From Colletes latitarsis (Eukaryota; Arthropoda; Insecta; Hymenoptera; Colletidae): a stretch of 64,000 bases of DNA. Below, piece by piece: positions 1 through 11,039 of this stretch (the first letter of the stretch is position 1; every line of letters starts with the position of its first letter). The notes beneath the pieces are model-generated. The model saw only the letters and a list, made by a program, of their open reading frames with translations. It was not told where the DNA came from and ran no database searches. Location of the stretch: positions 28,104,001 through 28,168,000 of the forward strand of contig NW_027488366.1 in assembly GCF_051014445.1 (NCBI RefSeq), written 5' to 3'. A program made the position numbers and the translations under genes.

Positions 1-989
1 TTTTCTGGTTTGGATCACGTAGTAAGGTGGGACCACACTGAAACAATCAATTAAACCTGGTCATGATCAATATTTTAGAGAATAATTCATGTCATGTCTA
101 GGTTAGGTCTGGGATTTGCTCTCATCAGGCTCATTCTTTCGCATATTTCTCATACTTGATGGCTAGATCCTGGGCTTTTTCTGGATTGCATCACGTAGTA
201 ATGAAGTACAACACTGAAACAGTCAATTAAACCTGGTCTTGATAATTATTTTAGAGGATAACGCATGTTAGGTTTGGGTTAGGTCTAGGATTTGCCCTCA
301 TCAGGCTCATACTTTCGCACAGTTCACATACTCGTTGAACAGATCCTGGGTTATTTTCTGGTTTGGATCACATAGTAATGTGGTACCACACTGAAACAGT
401 CGATTAAACCAGGTTTCGATCAATATTTTTGAGGATAACGCATGTTAGGTCTTGGTTAGGTCTGGGATTTGCCCTCATCAGGGTCGTACTTTCGCAGTTT
501 TAACATACATGTTGGCCTGATCGAGGGTTTTTTCTGCTTTGGATCACGTAGTGAAGTGGTACCGCACTGAAGCAGACCATTAAACCTGGTTTGGATCAAT
601 ATTTTAGAGGATAACGCATGTTAGGTCTAGGTTGGGCCTGGGATTTTCACTCATCAGACACATATTTTCGCATTCTTCACACACTTGTTGAACGGATCCT
701 GGGTTTTTCCTGGTTTGGATCAGGTAGTAATGTGGGACCACACTGGAGCAGTCAATTAAACCTGGTTTCGATCAATGTTTTAGAGAATATTTCATGTTAG
801 GTCTAGGTTAGTTCTGGGATTTGCTCTCATCAGGCTCATTCTTTCGCATATTTCTCATACTTGATGGCAAGATCCTGGGCTTTTTCTGGATTGCATCACT
901 TAGTAATGAAGTACTACACTGAAACAGTCAATTAAACCTGGTTTCCATCAATATTTTAGAGGAAAACGCATGTTAGGTCTAGGTTAGGC

Positions 990-2045
990 CTGGGATTTGC
1001 CCTCATCAGGGTCATACTTCCGCAGTTTTAACATACATGTTGACCTGATCGAGGGTTTTTTCTGCTTTGGATCACGTAGTGAAGTGGTACCGCACTGAAG
1101 CAGACCATTAAACCTGGTTTGGATCAATATTTTAGAGGATAACGCATGTTAGGTTTGGGTTAGGTCTAGGAATTGCACTCATCAGGCTCATACTTTCGCA
1201 TATTTCTCATACTTCATGGCTAGATCCTGGGCTTTTTCTGGATTGCATCACGTAGTAATGAAGTACAACACTGAAACAGTCAATTAAACCTGGTCTTGAT
1301 AAATATTTTAGAGGATAACGCAAGTTTGGTCTGGGATAGGTCTGGGATTTGCCCTCATCAGGCTCATACTTTCGCGTTTTTCACATACTTGTTGAACTGG
1401 TCCTCGGTTTTTTCTGGTTTGGATCACGTAGCAATGTGGTACCACAATGAAGCAGTCGGTTAAACCTGGTTTCGATCAATATTTTAGAGGATAACGCAAG
1501 TTTGGTCTGGGATAGGTCTGGGATTTGCCCTCATCAGGGTCATACTTCCGCAGTTTTAACATACATGTTGACCTGATCGAGGGTTTTTTCTGCTTTGGAT
1601 CACGTAGTGAAGTGGTGCCGCACTGAAGCAGACCATTAAACCTGGTTTGGATCAATATTTTAGAGGATAGCGCATGTTAGGTTTGGGTTAGGTCTAGGAT
1701 TTGCACTCATCAGGCTCATACTTTCGCATATTTCTCATACTTCATGGCTAGATCCTGGGCTTTTTCTGGATTGCATCACGTAGTAATGAAGTACAACACT
1801 GAAACAGTCAATTAAACCTGGTCTTGATAAATATTTTAGAGGATAACGCAAGTTTGGTCTGGGATAGGTCTGGGATTTGCCCTCATCAGGCTCATACTTT
1901 CGCGTTTTTCACATACTTGTTGAACTGGTCCTCGGTTTTTTCTGGTTTGGATCACGTAGCAATGTGGTACCACAATGAAGCAGTCGGTTAAACCTGGTTT
2001 CGATCAATATTTTAGAGGATAACGCAAGTTTGGTCTGGGATAGGT
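990..2045 (+). repeat. 528-bp (three-monomer) tandem duplication
   Basis: Copy 1 runs from 990 to 1517 and copy 2 from 1518 to 2045. Landmarks recur at exactly 528 bp, for example ACATACATGT at 1031 and 1559. Both copies contain a type C, a type A and a type E monomer in the same order, and both share the rare string CAAGTTTGGTCTGGGATAGG. Only a few substitutions were noticed, such as GGAATTGCAC against GGATTTGCAC and GTACCGC against GTGCCGC, so the duplication looks recent. Confidence 0.9.
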
Positions 2046-3607
2046 CTGGGATTTGCCCTCATCAGGCTCATACTTTCGCATTCTTCACATACTTGTTGAA
2101 CGGATCCTGGGTTTTTTCTGGTTTGGATCACGTAATAATGTGGGACCACACTGAAACAATCAATTAATCCTGGTCATGATCAATATTTTAGAGAATAATT
2201 CATGTTGTGTCTAGGTTAGGTCTGGGATTTGCTCTCATCAGGCTCATTCTTTCGCATATTTCTCATACTTGATGACTAGATCCTGGGCTTTTTCTGGATT
2301 GCATCACGTAGTAATGAAGTAAAACACTAAAACAGTCAATTAAACCTGGTCTTGATAAATATTTTAGAGGATAACGCATGTTAGGTTTGGGTTAGGTCTA
2401 GGATTTGCCCTCATCAGGCTCATACTTTCGCATATTTCTCATACTTCATGGCTAGATCCTGGGCTGTTTCTGGATTGTATCACGTAGTAATGTGGTACCA
2501 CGCTGAAACAGTCAATTAAAACTGGTTTCGATCAATATTTTAGAGGATAACGCAAGTTTGGTCTGGGACAGGTCTGGGATTTGCCTTCATCAGGCTCATA
2601 CTTTCGGGTTTTTCACATACTTGTTGAACAGATCCTGAGTTTTTTCTGGTTTGAGTCACGTAGTAATGTGGTACCACACTGAAACAGTCGATTAAACCAG
2701 GTTTCGATCAATATTTTTGAGGATAACGCATGTTAGGTCCAGGTTAGGCCTGGGATTTTCACTCATCAGACTCATACTTTCGCATTCTTCACATACTTGT
2801 TGAACGGATCCTGGGCTTTTTCTGGATTGCATCACGTTGTAATGAAGTACAACACTGAAACAGTCAATTAAACCTGGTTTCCATCAATATCTTAGAGGAC
2901 AACGCAAGTTAGGTCTGGGATAGGTCTGGGATTTGCCCTCATCAGACTCATACTTTCGCATTCTTCACATACTTGTTGAACGGATCCTGGATTTTTTCTG
3001 GTTTGGATCACGTAGTAATGTGGTACCACACTGAAACAGTCCGTTAAACCTGGTTTCGCTCAATATCTTAGAAGATAACGCATGTTAGGTCTAGGTTAGG
3101 CCTGGGATTTGCCCTCATCAGGGTCATACTTTCGCAGTTTTAACATGCATGTTGACCTGATCGAGGGTTTTTTCTGCTTTGGATCACGTAGTAAAGTGGT
3201 ACCACAATAAAACAGTCAATTAAACCTGGTTTCGATCAATATTTTAGAGGATAACGCAAATTAGGCCTGGGATAGGTCTAGGATTTGCCCTCATCAGGCT
3301 CATTCTTTCGCATATTTCTCATACTTCATGGCTGGATCCTGGGCTGTTTCTGGATTGTATCACGTAGTAATGTGGTGCCACGCTGAAACAGTCAATTAAA
3401 CCTGGTGTGGATAAATATTTTAGAGGATAACGCATCTTAGATCTGTGTTAGGTCTAAGATTTGCCCTCCTCAGGCGCACAGTTTCGCGTTTTTCGCATAC
3501 TTGTTGAACAGATCCTGGGCTTTTTCTGGATGGCATCACGTAGTATTGTGGTACCACACTGAAACAGTCGATTAAACCAGGTTTCGATCAATATTTTTGA
3601 GTATAAC

Positions 3608-3957
3608 GCATGTTAGGTCTAGGTTAGGCCTGGGATTTTCACTCATCAGACTCATACTTTCGCATTCTTCACATACTTGTTGAACGGATCTTGGGTTTTT
3701 CTGGTGTGGATCACGTAGTAATGTGGCACCACACTGATACAATCAATTAAACCTGGTCTTGATAAATATTTTAGAGGATAACGCATGTTAGGTCTAGGTT
3801 AGGCCTGGGATTTTCACTCATCAGACTCATACTTTCGCATTCTTCACATACTTGGTGAACGGATCTTGGGTTTTTCTGGTGTGGATCACGTAGTAATGTG
3901 GCACCACACTGATACAATCAATTAAACCTGGTCTTGATAAATATTTTAGAGGATAAC
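3608..3957 (+). repeat. 175-bp single-monomer tandem duplication
   Basis: Two adjacent type B monomers, 3608-3782 and 3783-3957, are nearly identical. They share the rare features GATCTTGGGTTTTTCTGGTG and GGCACCACACTGATACAATC. One base in the T run is missing, which makes the unit 175 bp. The difference I saw is CTTGTTGAAC against CTTGGTGAAC. This is a single-step duplication of one monomer. Confidence 0.9.
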
Positions 3958-4058
3958 GCATGTTAGGTCTGGGTTAGGTCTAGGATTTGCCCTCATCAGG
4001 CTCATACTTTCGCATATTTCTCATACTTCATGGCTGGATCCTGGACTATTACTGGTTT

Positions 4059-4234
4059 GGATCACGTAGTAATGTGGTACCACACTGAAACAGTCAATTA
4101 AACCTGGTTTCGATCAATATTTTAGAGAATAATTCATGTTAGGTCTGGGTTAGTTCTGGGATTTGCTCTCATCAGGCTCATCCTTTCGCATATTTCTCAT
4201 ACTTGATGGCTAGATCCTGGGCTTTTTCTGGATT
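4059..4234 (+). repeat. Representative 176-bp satellite monomer
   Basis: One copy shown in the frame used here. In order it holds the GGATCACGTAGTA landmark, the palindrome TGTGGTACCACA, the run GAAACAGTCAATTAAACCTG, the AT-rich TTCGATCAATATTTTAGAG, two 11-bp sub-repeats beginning GTTAGGTCT and GTTAGTTCT, the CTCTCATCAGGCTCATCC block, and a type A tail with CATATTTCTCATACTTGATG. It is exactly 176 bp to the next landmark at 4235. The choice of start is arbitrary because the array is a continuous tandem. The frame is used only to describe positions. Confidence 0.93.
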
Positions 4235-4650
4235 GGATCACGTAGTAATGAAGTACAACACTGAAACAGTCAATTAAACCTGGTTCCGATAAATATTTTA
4301 GAGAACAATTCATGTTAGGTCTAGGTTAGGCCTGGGATTTGCCCTCATCAGGGTCATACTTTCGCAGTTCTAACATACATGTTGACCTGATCGAGGGTTT
4401 TTTCTGCTTTGGATCACGTAGTAAAGTGGTACCACACTGAAACAGTCCACTAAACCTGGTTTGGATCAATATTTTAGAGGATAATGCATGATAGGTCTAG
4501 GTTAGCCCTGAGATTTTCAATCATCAGACACATTCTTTCGCATTCTTCACATACCTGTTGAACGGATTCTGGGTTTTTTCTGGTTTGGATCACGTAGTAA
4601 TGTGGGACCACACTGAAGCAATCAATTAAACCTGGTCTTGATAAATATTT

Positions 4651-6480
4651 TAGAGGATAACGCATGTTAGGTCTGGGTTAGGTCTAGGATTTGCTCTCGT
4701 CAGGCTCATACTTTCGCATATTTCTCATACTTGTTGAACAGATCCTGGGTTTTTTCTGGATTGGATCACGTAGTAATGTGGTACCACACTGAAACAGTCA
4801 ATTAAACCTGGTTTCCATCAATATTTTAGAGGACAATGCAAGTTAGGTCTGGGATAGGTCTGGGATTTGCCCACATCAGGGTCATACGTTCGCATTTTTC
4901 ACATACTTGTTGAACAGATCCTGGGTTTTTTCTGGTATGGATCACGCAGTAATGTGGTACCACACTGAAACATTCAGTTAAACCTGGTCTTGTTAAATAT
5001 TTTTGAGGATAACGCATGTTAGGTCTGGGTTAGGTCTAGGATTTGCCCTCATCAGGCTCATACTTTCGCATATTTCTTATACTTCATGGATAGATCCCGG
5101 GCTATTTTCTGGTTAGGATCACATAGTAATGTGGTACCACACTGAAACAGTTGATTAAACCAGGTTTCGATCAATATTCTTGAGGATAACGCATGTTAGG
5201 TCTAGGTAAGGCCTGGGATTTTCACTGATCAGACTCATTCTTTCGCATTCTTCACATACCTGTTGAACGGATCCTGGGTTTTTTCTGGTTTGGATCACGT
5301 AGTAATGTGGGACCACACTGAAACAATCAATTAAACCTGGTCTTGATAAATATTTTAGAGGATAACGCATATTAGGTCTGGGTTAGGTCTAGGATTTGCT
5401 CTCGTCAGGCTCATACTTTCGCATATTTCTCATACTTGATGGCTCGATCCTGGGCTTTTTCTGGATTCCATCACGTAGTAATGAAGTACAACACTGAAAC
5501 AGTCAATTAAACCTGGTTTCCATCAATATCTTAGAGGACAACGCAAGTTAGGTCTGGGATAGGTCTGGGATTCGCCCTCATCAGGCTCATACTTTCGCAC
5601 ACTTCACAGACTCGCTTAACAGATCCTGGGTTTTTTCTGGTTTGGTTCACGTAGTAATGTGGTACCACACTGAAACATTCAGTTAAACCTGGTCTTGATA
5701 AATATTTTTGAGGATAACGCATGTTAGGTCTGGGTTAGGTCTAGGATTTGCCCTCATCAGGCTCATACTTTCGCATATTTATTATACTTCATGGATAGAT
5801 CCTGGGCTATTTTCTGGTTTGGATCACATAGTAATGTGGTACCACACTGAAACTGTCGATTAAACCAGGTTTCGATCAATATTCTTGAGGATAACGCATG
5901 TTAGGTGTAGGTAAGGCCTGGGATTTTCACTCATCAGACTCATTCTTTCGCATTCTTCACATACTTGTTGAACGGATCCTGGGTTTTTTCTGGTTTGGAT
6001 CACGTAGTAATGTGGTACCACACTGAAACATTCAAATAAACCTGGTCTTGATAAAAATTTTAGAGGATAACGCATGTTAGGTCTGGGTTAGGTCTAGGAT
6101 TTGCTCTCGTCAGGCTCATTCTTTCGCATATTTCTCATACTTGATGGCTAGATCCTGGGCTATTTCTGGATTGCATCACGTAGTAATGAAGTACAACACT
6201 GAAACAGTCAATTAAACCTGGTTTCCATCAATATCTTAGAGGACAACGCAAGTTAGGTCTGCGATAGGTCTGGGATTTGCCCTCATCAGACTCATACGTT
6301 CGCGTTTTTCACATACTTGTTGAACGGATCCTGGGTGTTTTCTGGTTTGGATCACGTAGTAATGTGGTACCACACTGAAACATTCAAATAAACCAGGTCT
6401 TGATAAATATTTTAGATGATAACACATGTTAGGTCTGGGTTAGGTCTAGGATTTGCCCTCATCAGGCTCATACTTTCGCA
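4651..6480 (+). repeat. 705-bp higher-order repeat (four monomers)
   Basis: The landmark TAGAGGATAACGCAT followed by GGATTTGCTCTCGTCAGGCT starts units at 4651, 5356 and 6061, spaced exactly 705 bp. Each unit holds four distinct monomers, and equivalent monomers in different units resemble each other more than their neighbours. The third unit is partial and departs from the pattern after about 6430-6480. A degraded earlier piece precedes the first unit (about 4474-4650). The extra base over 4 x 176 comes from homopolymer length differences. Confidence 0.88.
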
Positions 6481-7091
6481 TATTTCTCATACTTCATGGC
6501 TAGATCCTGGGCTATTTCTGGATTGGATCACGTAGTAATGTGGTACCACACTGAAACATTCAATTAAACCTTGTTTCGATCAATATTTTAGAGGATAACG
6601 CAAGTTAGGTCTGGGATAGGTCTGGGATTCGCCCTCATCAGGCTCATACTTTCGCACACTTCACAGACTCGTTTAACAGATCCTGGGTTTTTTCTGGTTT
6701 GCTTCACGTAGTAATGCGGTACCACACTGAAACATTCAATTAAACCTGGTCTTGATCAATATTTTAGAGGATAACGCATGTTAGGTTTGGGTTAGGTCTA
6801 GGATTTGCCCACATCAGGCTCATACTTTCGCATATTTCTCATACTTCATGGCTAGATCCTGGGCTATTTCTGGATTGGATCACGTAGTAATGTGGTACCA
6901 CACTGAAACATTCAATGAAACCTGGTCTGGATAAATATTTTAGAGGATAACGCATCTTAGGTCTGTGTTAGGTCTAAGATTTGCCCTCCTCAGGGTCACA
7001 GTTTCGCGTTTTTCGCATACTTGTTGAACAGATCCTGGGTTTTCTCTGGTTTGTATCACGTAGTATTGTGGTACCACACTGAAACAGTCGA

Positions 7092-7950
7092 TTAAACCAG
7101 GTTTCGATCAATATTTTTGAGGATAACGCATGTTAGGTCTAGGTTAGGCCTGGGATTTTCACTCATCAGACTCATACTTTCGCATTCTTCACATACTTGT
7201 TGAACGGATCCTGGGTTTTTTCTGGTTTGGATCACGTAGTAATGTGGTACCACACTGAAACATTCAAATAAACCTGGTCTTGATAAAAATTTTAGAGGAT
7301 AACGCATGTTAGGTCTGGGTTAGGTCTAGGATTTGCTCTCGTCAGGCTCATACTTTCGCATATTTCTCATACTTGATGGCTAGATCCTGGGCTATTTCTG
7401 GATTGCATCACGTAGTAATGAAGTACAACACTGAAACAGTCAATTAAACCTGGTTTCCATCAATATCTTAGAGGACAACGCAAGTTAGGTCTGCGATAGG
7501 TCTGGGATTCGCCCTCATCAGGCTCATACTTTCGCACACTTCACAGACTCGTTTAACAGATCCTGGGTTTTTTCTGGTTTGCTTCACGTAGTAATGCGGT
7601 ACCACACTGAAACATTCAATTAAACCTGGTCTTGATCAATATTTTAGAGGATAACGCATGTTAGGTTTGGGTTAGGTCTAGGATTTGCCCACATCAGGCT
7701 CATACTTTCGCATATTTCTCATACTTCATGGCTAGATCCTGGGCTATTTCTGGATTGGATCACGTAGTAATGTGGTACCACACTGAAACATTCAATGAAA
7801 CCTGGTCTGGATAAATATTTTAGAGGATAACGCATCTTAGGTCTGTGTTAGGTCTAAGATTTGCCCTCCTCAGGGTCACAGTTTCGCGTTTTTCGCATAC
7901 TTGTTGAACAGATCCTGGGTTTTCTCTGGTTTGTATCACGAAGTAGTGAG
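7092..7950 (+). repeat. Mosaic duplicate of 5860-7070 lacking two monomers
   Basis: The part from 7092 to about 7500 matches 5860-6268 at an offset of 1232 bp (seven monomers). The part from about 7500 to 7950 matches 6620-7070 at an offset of 880 bp (five monomers). The rare string GGTCTGCGATAGG appears at both 6258 and 7490, while the stretch with GCACACTTCACAGACTCGTT is shared at the other offset. The change in offset means 352 bp, two monomers, are missing in this copy. The simplest reading is a deletion or an unequal exchange with the junction near 7493-7511. Confidence 0.85.
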
Positions 7951-7970
7951 GTACCACACTGAAACAGTCC

Positions 7971-9367
7971 ATTAAACCTGGTTTCGCTCAATATCTTAGA
8001 AGATAACGCATGTTAGGTCTAGGTTAGGCCTGGGATTTGCCCTCATCAGGGTCATACTTTCGCAGTTTTAACATGCATGTTGACCTGATCGAGGGTTTTT
8101 TCTGCTTTGGATCACGCAGTAAAGTGGTACCACACTAAAACAGTCAATTAAACCTGGTTTCGATCAATATTTTAGAGGATAACGCAAGTTAGACCTGGGA
8201 TAGGTCTAGGATTTGCCCTCATCAGGCTCATTCTTTCGCATATTTCTCATACTTGATGGCTAGATCCTGGGCATTTTCTGGATTGCATCACGTAGTATTG
8301 TGGTACCACACTGAAACAGTCGATTAAACCAGGTTTCGATCAATATTTTTGAGGATAACGCATGTTAGGTCTAGGTTAGGCCTGGGATTTTCACTCATCA
8401 GACTCATACTTTCGCATTCTTCACATACTTGTTGAACGGATCTTGAGTATTTTCTGGTGTGGATCACGTAGTAATGTGGGACCACACTGAAACAATCAAT
8501 TAAACCTGGTCTTGATAAATATTTTAGAGGATAACGCATGTCAGGTCTGGGTTAGGTCTAGGATTTGCCTTCATCAGGCTCATTCTTTCGCATATTTCTC
8601 ATACTTGATGGCTAGATCCTGGGCTTTTTCTGGATTGCATCACGTAGTAATGATGTACAACACTGAAACAGTCAATTAAACCTGGTTTCGATAAATATTT
8701 TAGAGAATAATTCATGTTAGGTCTAGGTTAGGCGTGGGATTTGCCCTCATCAGGGTCATACTTTCGCAGTTCTAACATACATATTGACCTGATCGAGGGT
8801 TTTTTCTGCTTTGGATCACGTAGTAAAGTGGTACCACACTGAAACAGTCCACTAAGCCTGGTTTCCATCAATATCTTAGAGGGCAACGCAAGTTAGGTCT
8901 GGGATAGGTCTGGGATTTGCCCTCATCAGACTCATACTTTCGCATTCTTCAGATACTTGTTGAACAGATCCTGGGATTTTTCTGGTATGGATCACGTAGT
9001 AATGTGGTACCACACTGAAACATTCAGTTAAACCTGGTCTTGATAAATATTTTTGAGGATAACGCATGTTAGGTCTTGGTTAGGTCTAGGATTTGCCCTC
9101 ATCAGGATCATACTTTCGCATATTTCTCATACTTCCTGAGCTGTTTCTGGATTGTATCACGTAGTAATGTGGTACCACGCTGAAACAGTCAATTAAACCT
9201 TGTTTCGATCAATATTTTAGAGGATAACGCAATTTAGGTCTGGGATAGGTCTGGGATTCGCCCTCATCAGGCTCATACTTTCGCAGACTTCACAGACTCG
9301 TTTAACAGATCCTGGGTTTTTTCTGGTTTGGTTCACGTAGTAATGTGGTACCAAACTGAAACATTCA
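7971..9367 (+). repeat. 1397-bp higher-order unit, copy 1 (eight monomers)
   Basis: This block is followed immediately by an almost identical second copy at 9368-10764. It contains eight monomers, including two type C copies with CTGATCGAGGG. Its length is 11 bp short of 8 x 176 because one monomer carries an 11-bp deletion near 9131-9142. The only difference from copy 2 that I noticed by eye is GATCTTGAGTATTTTC against GATCTTGGGTATTTTC near 8442-8457. Confidence 0.92.
9131..9142 (+). repeat. Monomer with 11-bp deletion (copy 1)
   Basis: The usual ACTTCATGGCTAGATCCTGG then GCTGTTTCTGG is reduced to ACTTCCTGAGCTG, a loss of 11 bp at monomer positions about 147-160. It is a clear private marker and explains why the surrounding unit is 1397 bp and not 1408 bp. 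The same deletion recurs at 10528-10539. Confidence 0.9.
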
Positions 9368-10764
9368 ATTAAACCTGGTTTCGCTCAATATCTTAGAAGA
9401 TAACGCATGTTAGGTCTAGGTTAGGCCTGGGATTTGCCCTCATCAGGGTCATACTTTCGCAGTTTTAACATGCATGTTGACCTGATCGAGGGTTTTTTCT
9501 GCTTTGGATCACGCAGTAAAGTGGTACCACACTAAAACAGTCAATTAAACCTGGTTTCGATCAATATTTTAGAGGATAACGCAAGTTAGACCTGGGATAG
9601 GTCTAGGATTTGCCCTCATCAGGCTCATTCTTTCGCATATTTCTCATACTTGATGGCTAGATCCTGGGCATTTTCTGGATTGCATCACGTAGTATTGTGG
9701 TACCACACTGAAACAGTCGATTAAACCAGGTTTCGATCAATATTTTTGAGGATAACGCATGTTAGGTCTAGGTTAGGCCTGGGATTTTCACTCATCAGAC
9801 TCATACTTTCGCATTCTTCACATACTTGTTGAACGGATCTTGGGTATTTTCTGGTGTGGATCACGTAGTAATGTGGGACCACACTGAAACAATCAATTAA
9901 ACCTGGTCTTGATAAATATTTTAGAGGATAACGCATGTCAGGTCTGGGTTAGGTCTAGGATTTGCCTTCATCAGGCTCATTCTTTCGCATATTTCTCATA
10001 CTTGATGGCTAGATCCTGGGCTTTTTCTGGATTGCATCACGTAGTAATGATGTACAACACTGAAACAGTCAATTAAACCTGGTTTCGATAAATATTTTAG
10101 AGAATAATTCATGTTAGGTCTAGGTTAGGCGTGGGATTTGCCCTCATCAGGGTCATACTTTCGCAGTTCTAACATACATATTGACCTGATCGAGGGTTTT
10201 TTCTGCTTTGGATCACGTAGTAAAGTGGTACCACACTGAAACAGTCCACTAAGCCTGGTTTCCATCAATATCTTAGAGGGCAACGCAAGTTAGGTCTGGG
10301 ATAGGTCTGGGATTTGCCCTCATCAGACTCATACTTTCGCATTCTTCAGATACTTGTTGAACAGATCCTGGGATTTTTCTGGTATGGATCACGTAGTAAT
10401 GTGGTACCACACTGAAACATTCAGTTAAACCTGGTCTTGATAAATATTTTTGAGGATAACGCATGTTAGGTCTTGGTTAGGTCTAGGATTTGCCCTCATC
10501 AGGATCATACTTTCGCATATTTCTCATACTTCCTGAGCTGTTTCTGGATTGTATCACGTAGTAATGTGGTACCACGCTGAAACAGTCAATTAAACCTTGT
10601 TTCGATCAATATTTTAGAGGATAACGCAATTTAGGTCTGGGATAGGTCTGGGATTCGCCCTCATCAGGCTCATACTTTCGCAGACTTCACAGACTCGTTT
10701 AACAGATCCTGGGTTTTTTCTGGTTTGGTTCACGTAGTAATGTGGTACCAAACTGAAACATTCA
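9368..10764 (+). repeat. 1397-bp higher-order unit, copy 2 (eight monomers)
   Basis: Near-exact tandem copy of 7971-9367. Rare markers recur at 1397 bp spacing: GTTTCGCTCAATATCTTAGA at 7981 and 9378, the solitary landmark CACGCAGTAAAGTGG, and the deleted tail ACTTCCTGAGCTGTTTCTGG at 9131 and 10528. Shared sequence continues to about 10776, where the next monomer switches to CTTGATCAATATT. This is among the most similar pairs of large blocks I saw in the window, so it is probably one of the youngest large events. Confidence 0.92.
10528..10539 (+). repeat. Monomer with 11-bp deletion (copy 2)
   Basis: Same ACTTCCTGAGCTG deletion allele as at 9131-9142, exactly 1397 bp downstream. I found it nowhere else in the window, which shows that the deletion predates the block duplication and has not spread. 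Confidence 0.9.
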
Positions 10765-11039
10765 ATTAAACCTGGTCTTGATCAATATTTTAGAGGATAA
10801 CGCATGTTAGGTTTGGGTTAGGTCTAGGATTTGCCCACATCAGGCTCATACTTTCGCATTTTTCACAGACTTGTTGAACAGATCCTGGGATTTTTCTGGT
10901 ATGGATCACGTAGTAATGTGGTACCATACTGAAACATTCAGTTAAACCTGGTCTTGATAAATATTTTTGAGGATAACGCTTGTTAGGTCTGGGTTAGGTC
11001 TAGGATTTGCCCTCATCAGGCTCATACTTTCGCATATTT

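Larger units (their letters stand above)
1..4650 (+). repeat. Irregular sub-array rich in type C monomers
   Basis: Monomers alternate among types A, B, C and E without one stable multi-monomer period. Type C copies carry CAGTTTTAACATACATGTTG followed by CTGATCGAGGG and CTGCTTTGG, and have GGGTCATAC in place of GCTCATAC. They are seen at about 494-540, 1022-1070, 1550-1598, 3125-3180 and 4365-4410. Several are followed by the unusual landmark CACGTAGTGAAGTGGTACCG. The left window edge truncates a monomer, so the array extends further left. Confidence 0.85.

Noticed and set aside
618..800. Plus-strand open frame of 60 codons
   Set aside because: It runs across one ordinary monomer boundary, shares no translation with its neighbours, and shows no start-site context or domain.
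4100..4125. CENP-B box in the TTCGATCAATATTTTA segment
   Set aside because: It matches TTCG and the central A of the known 17-bp box but lacks the CGGG half, so only about five of nine core positions fit. It is also often TTCCATC or TTGATAA.
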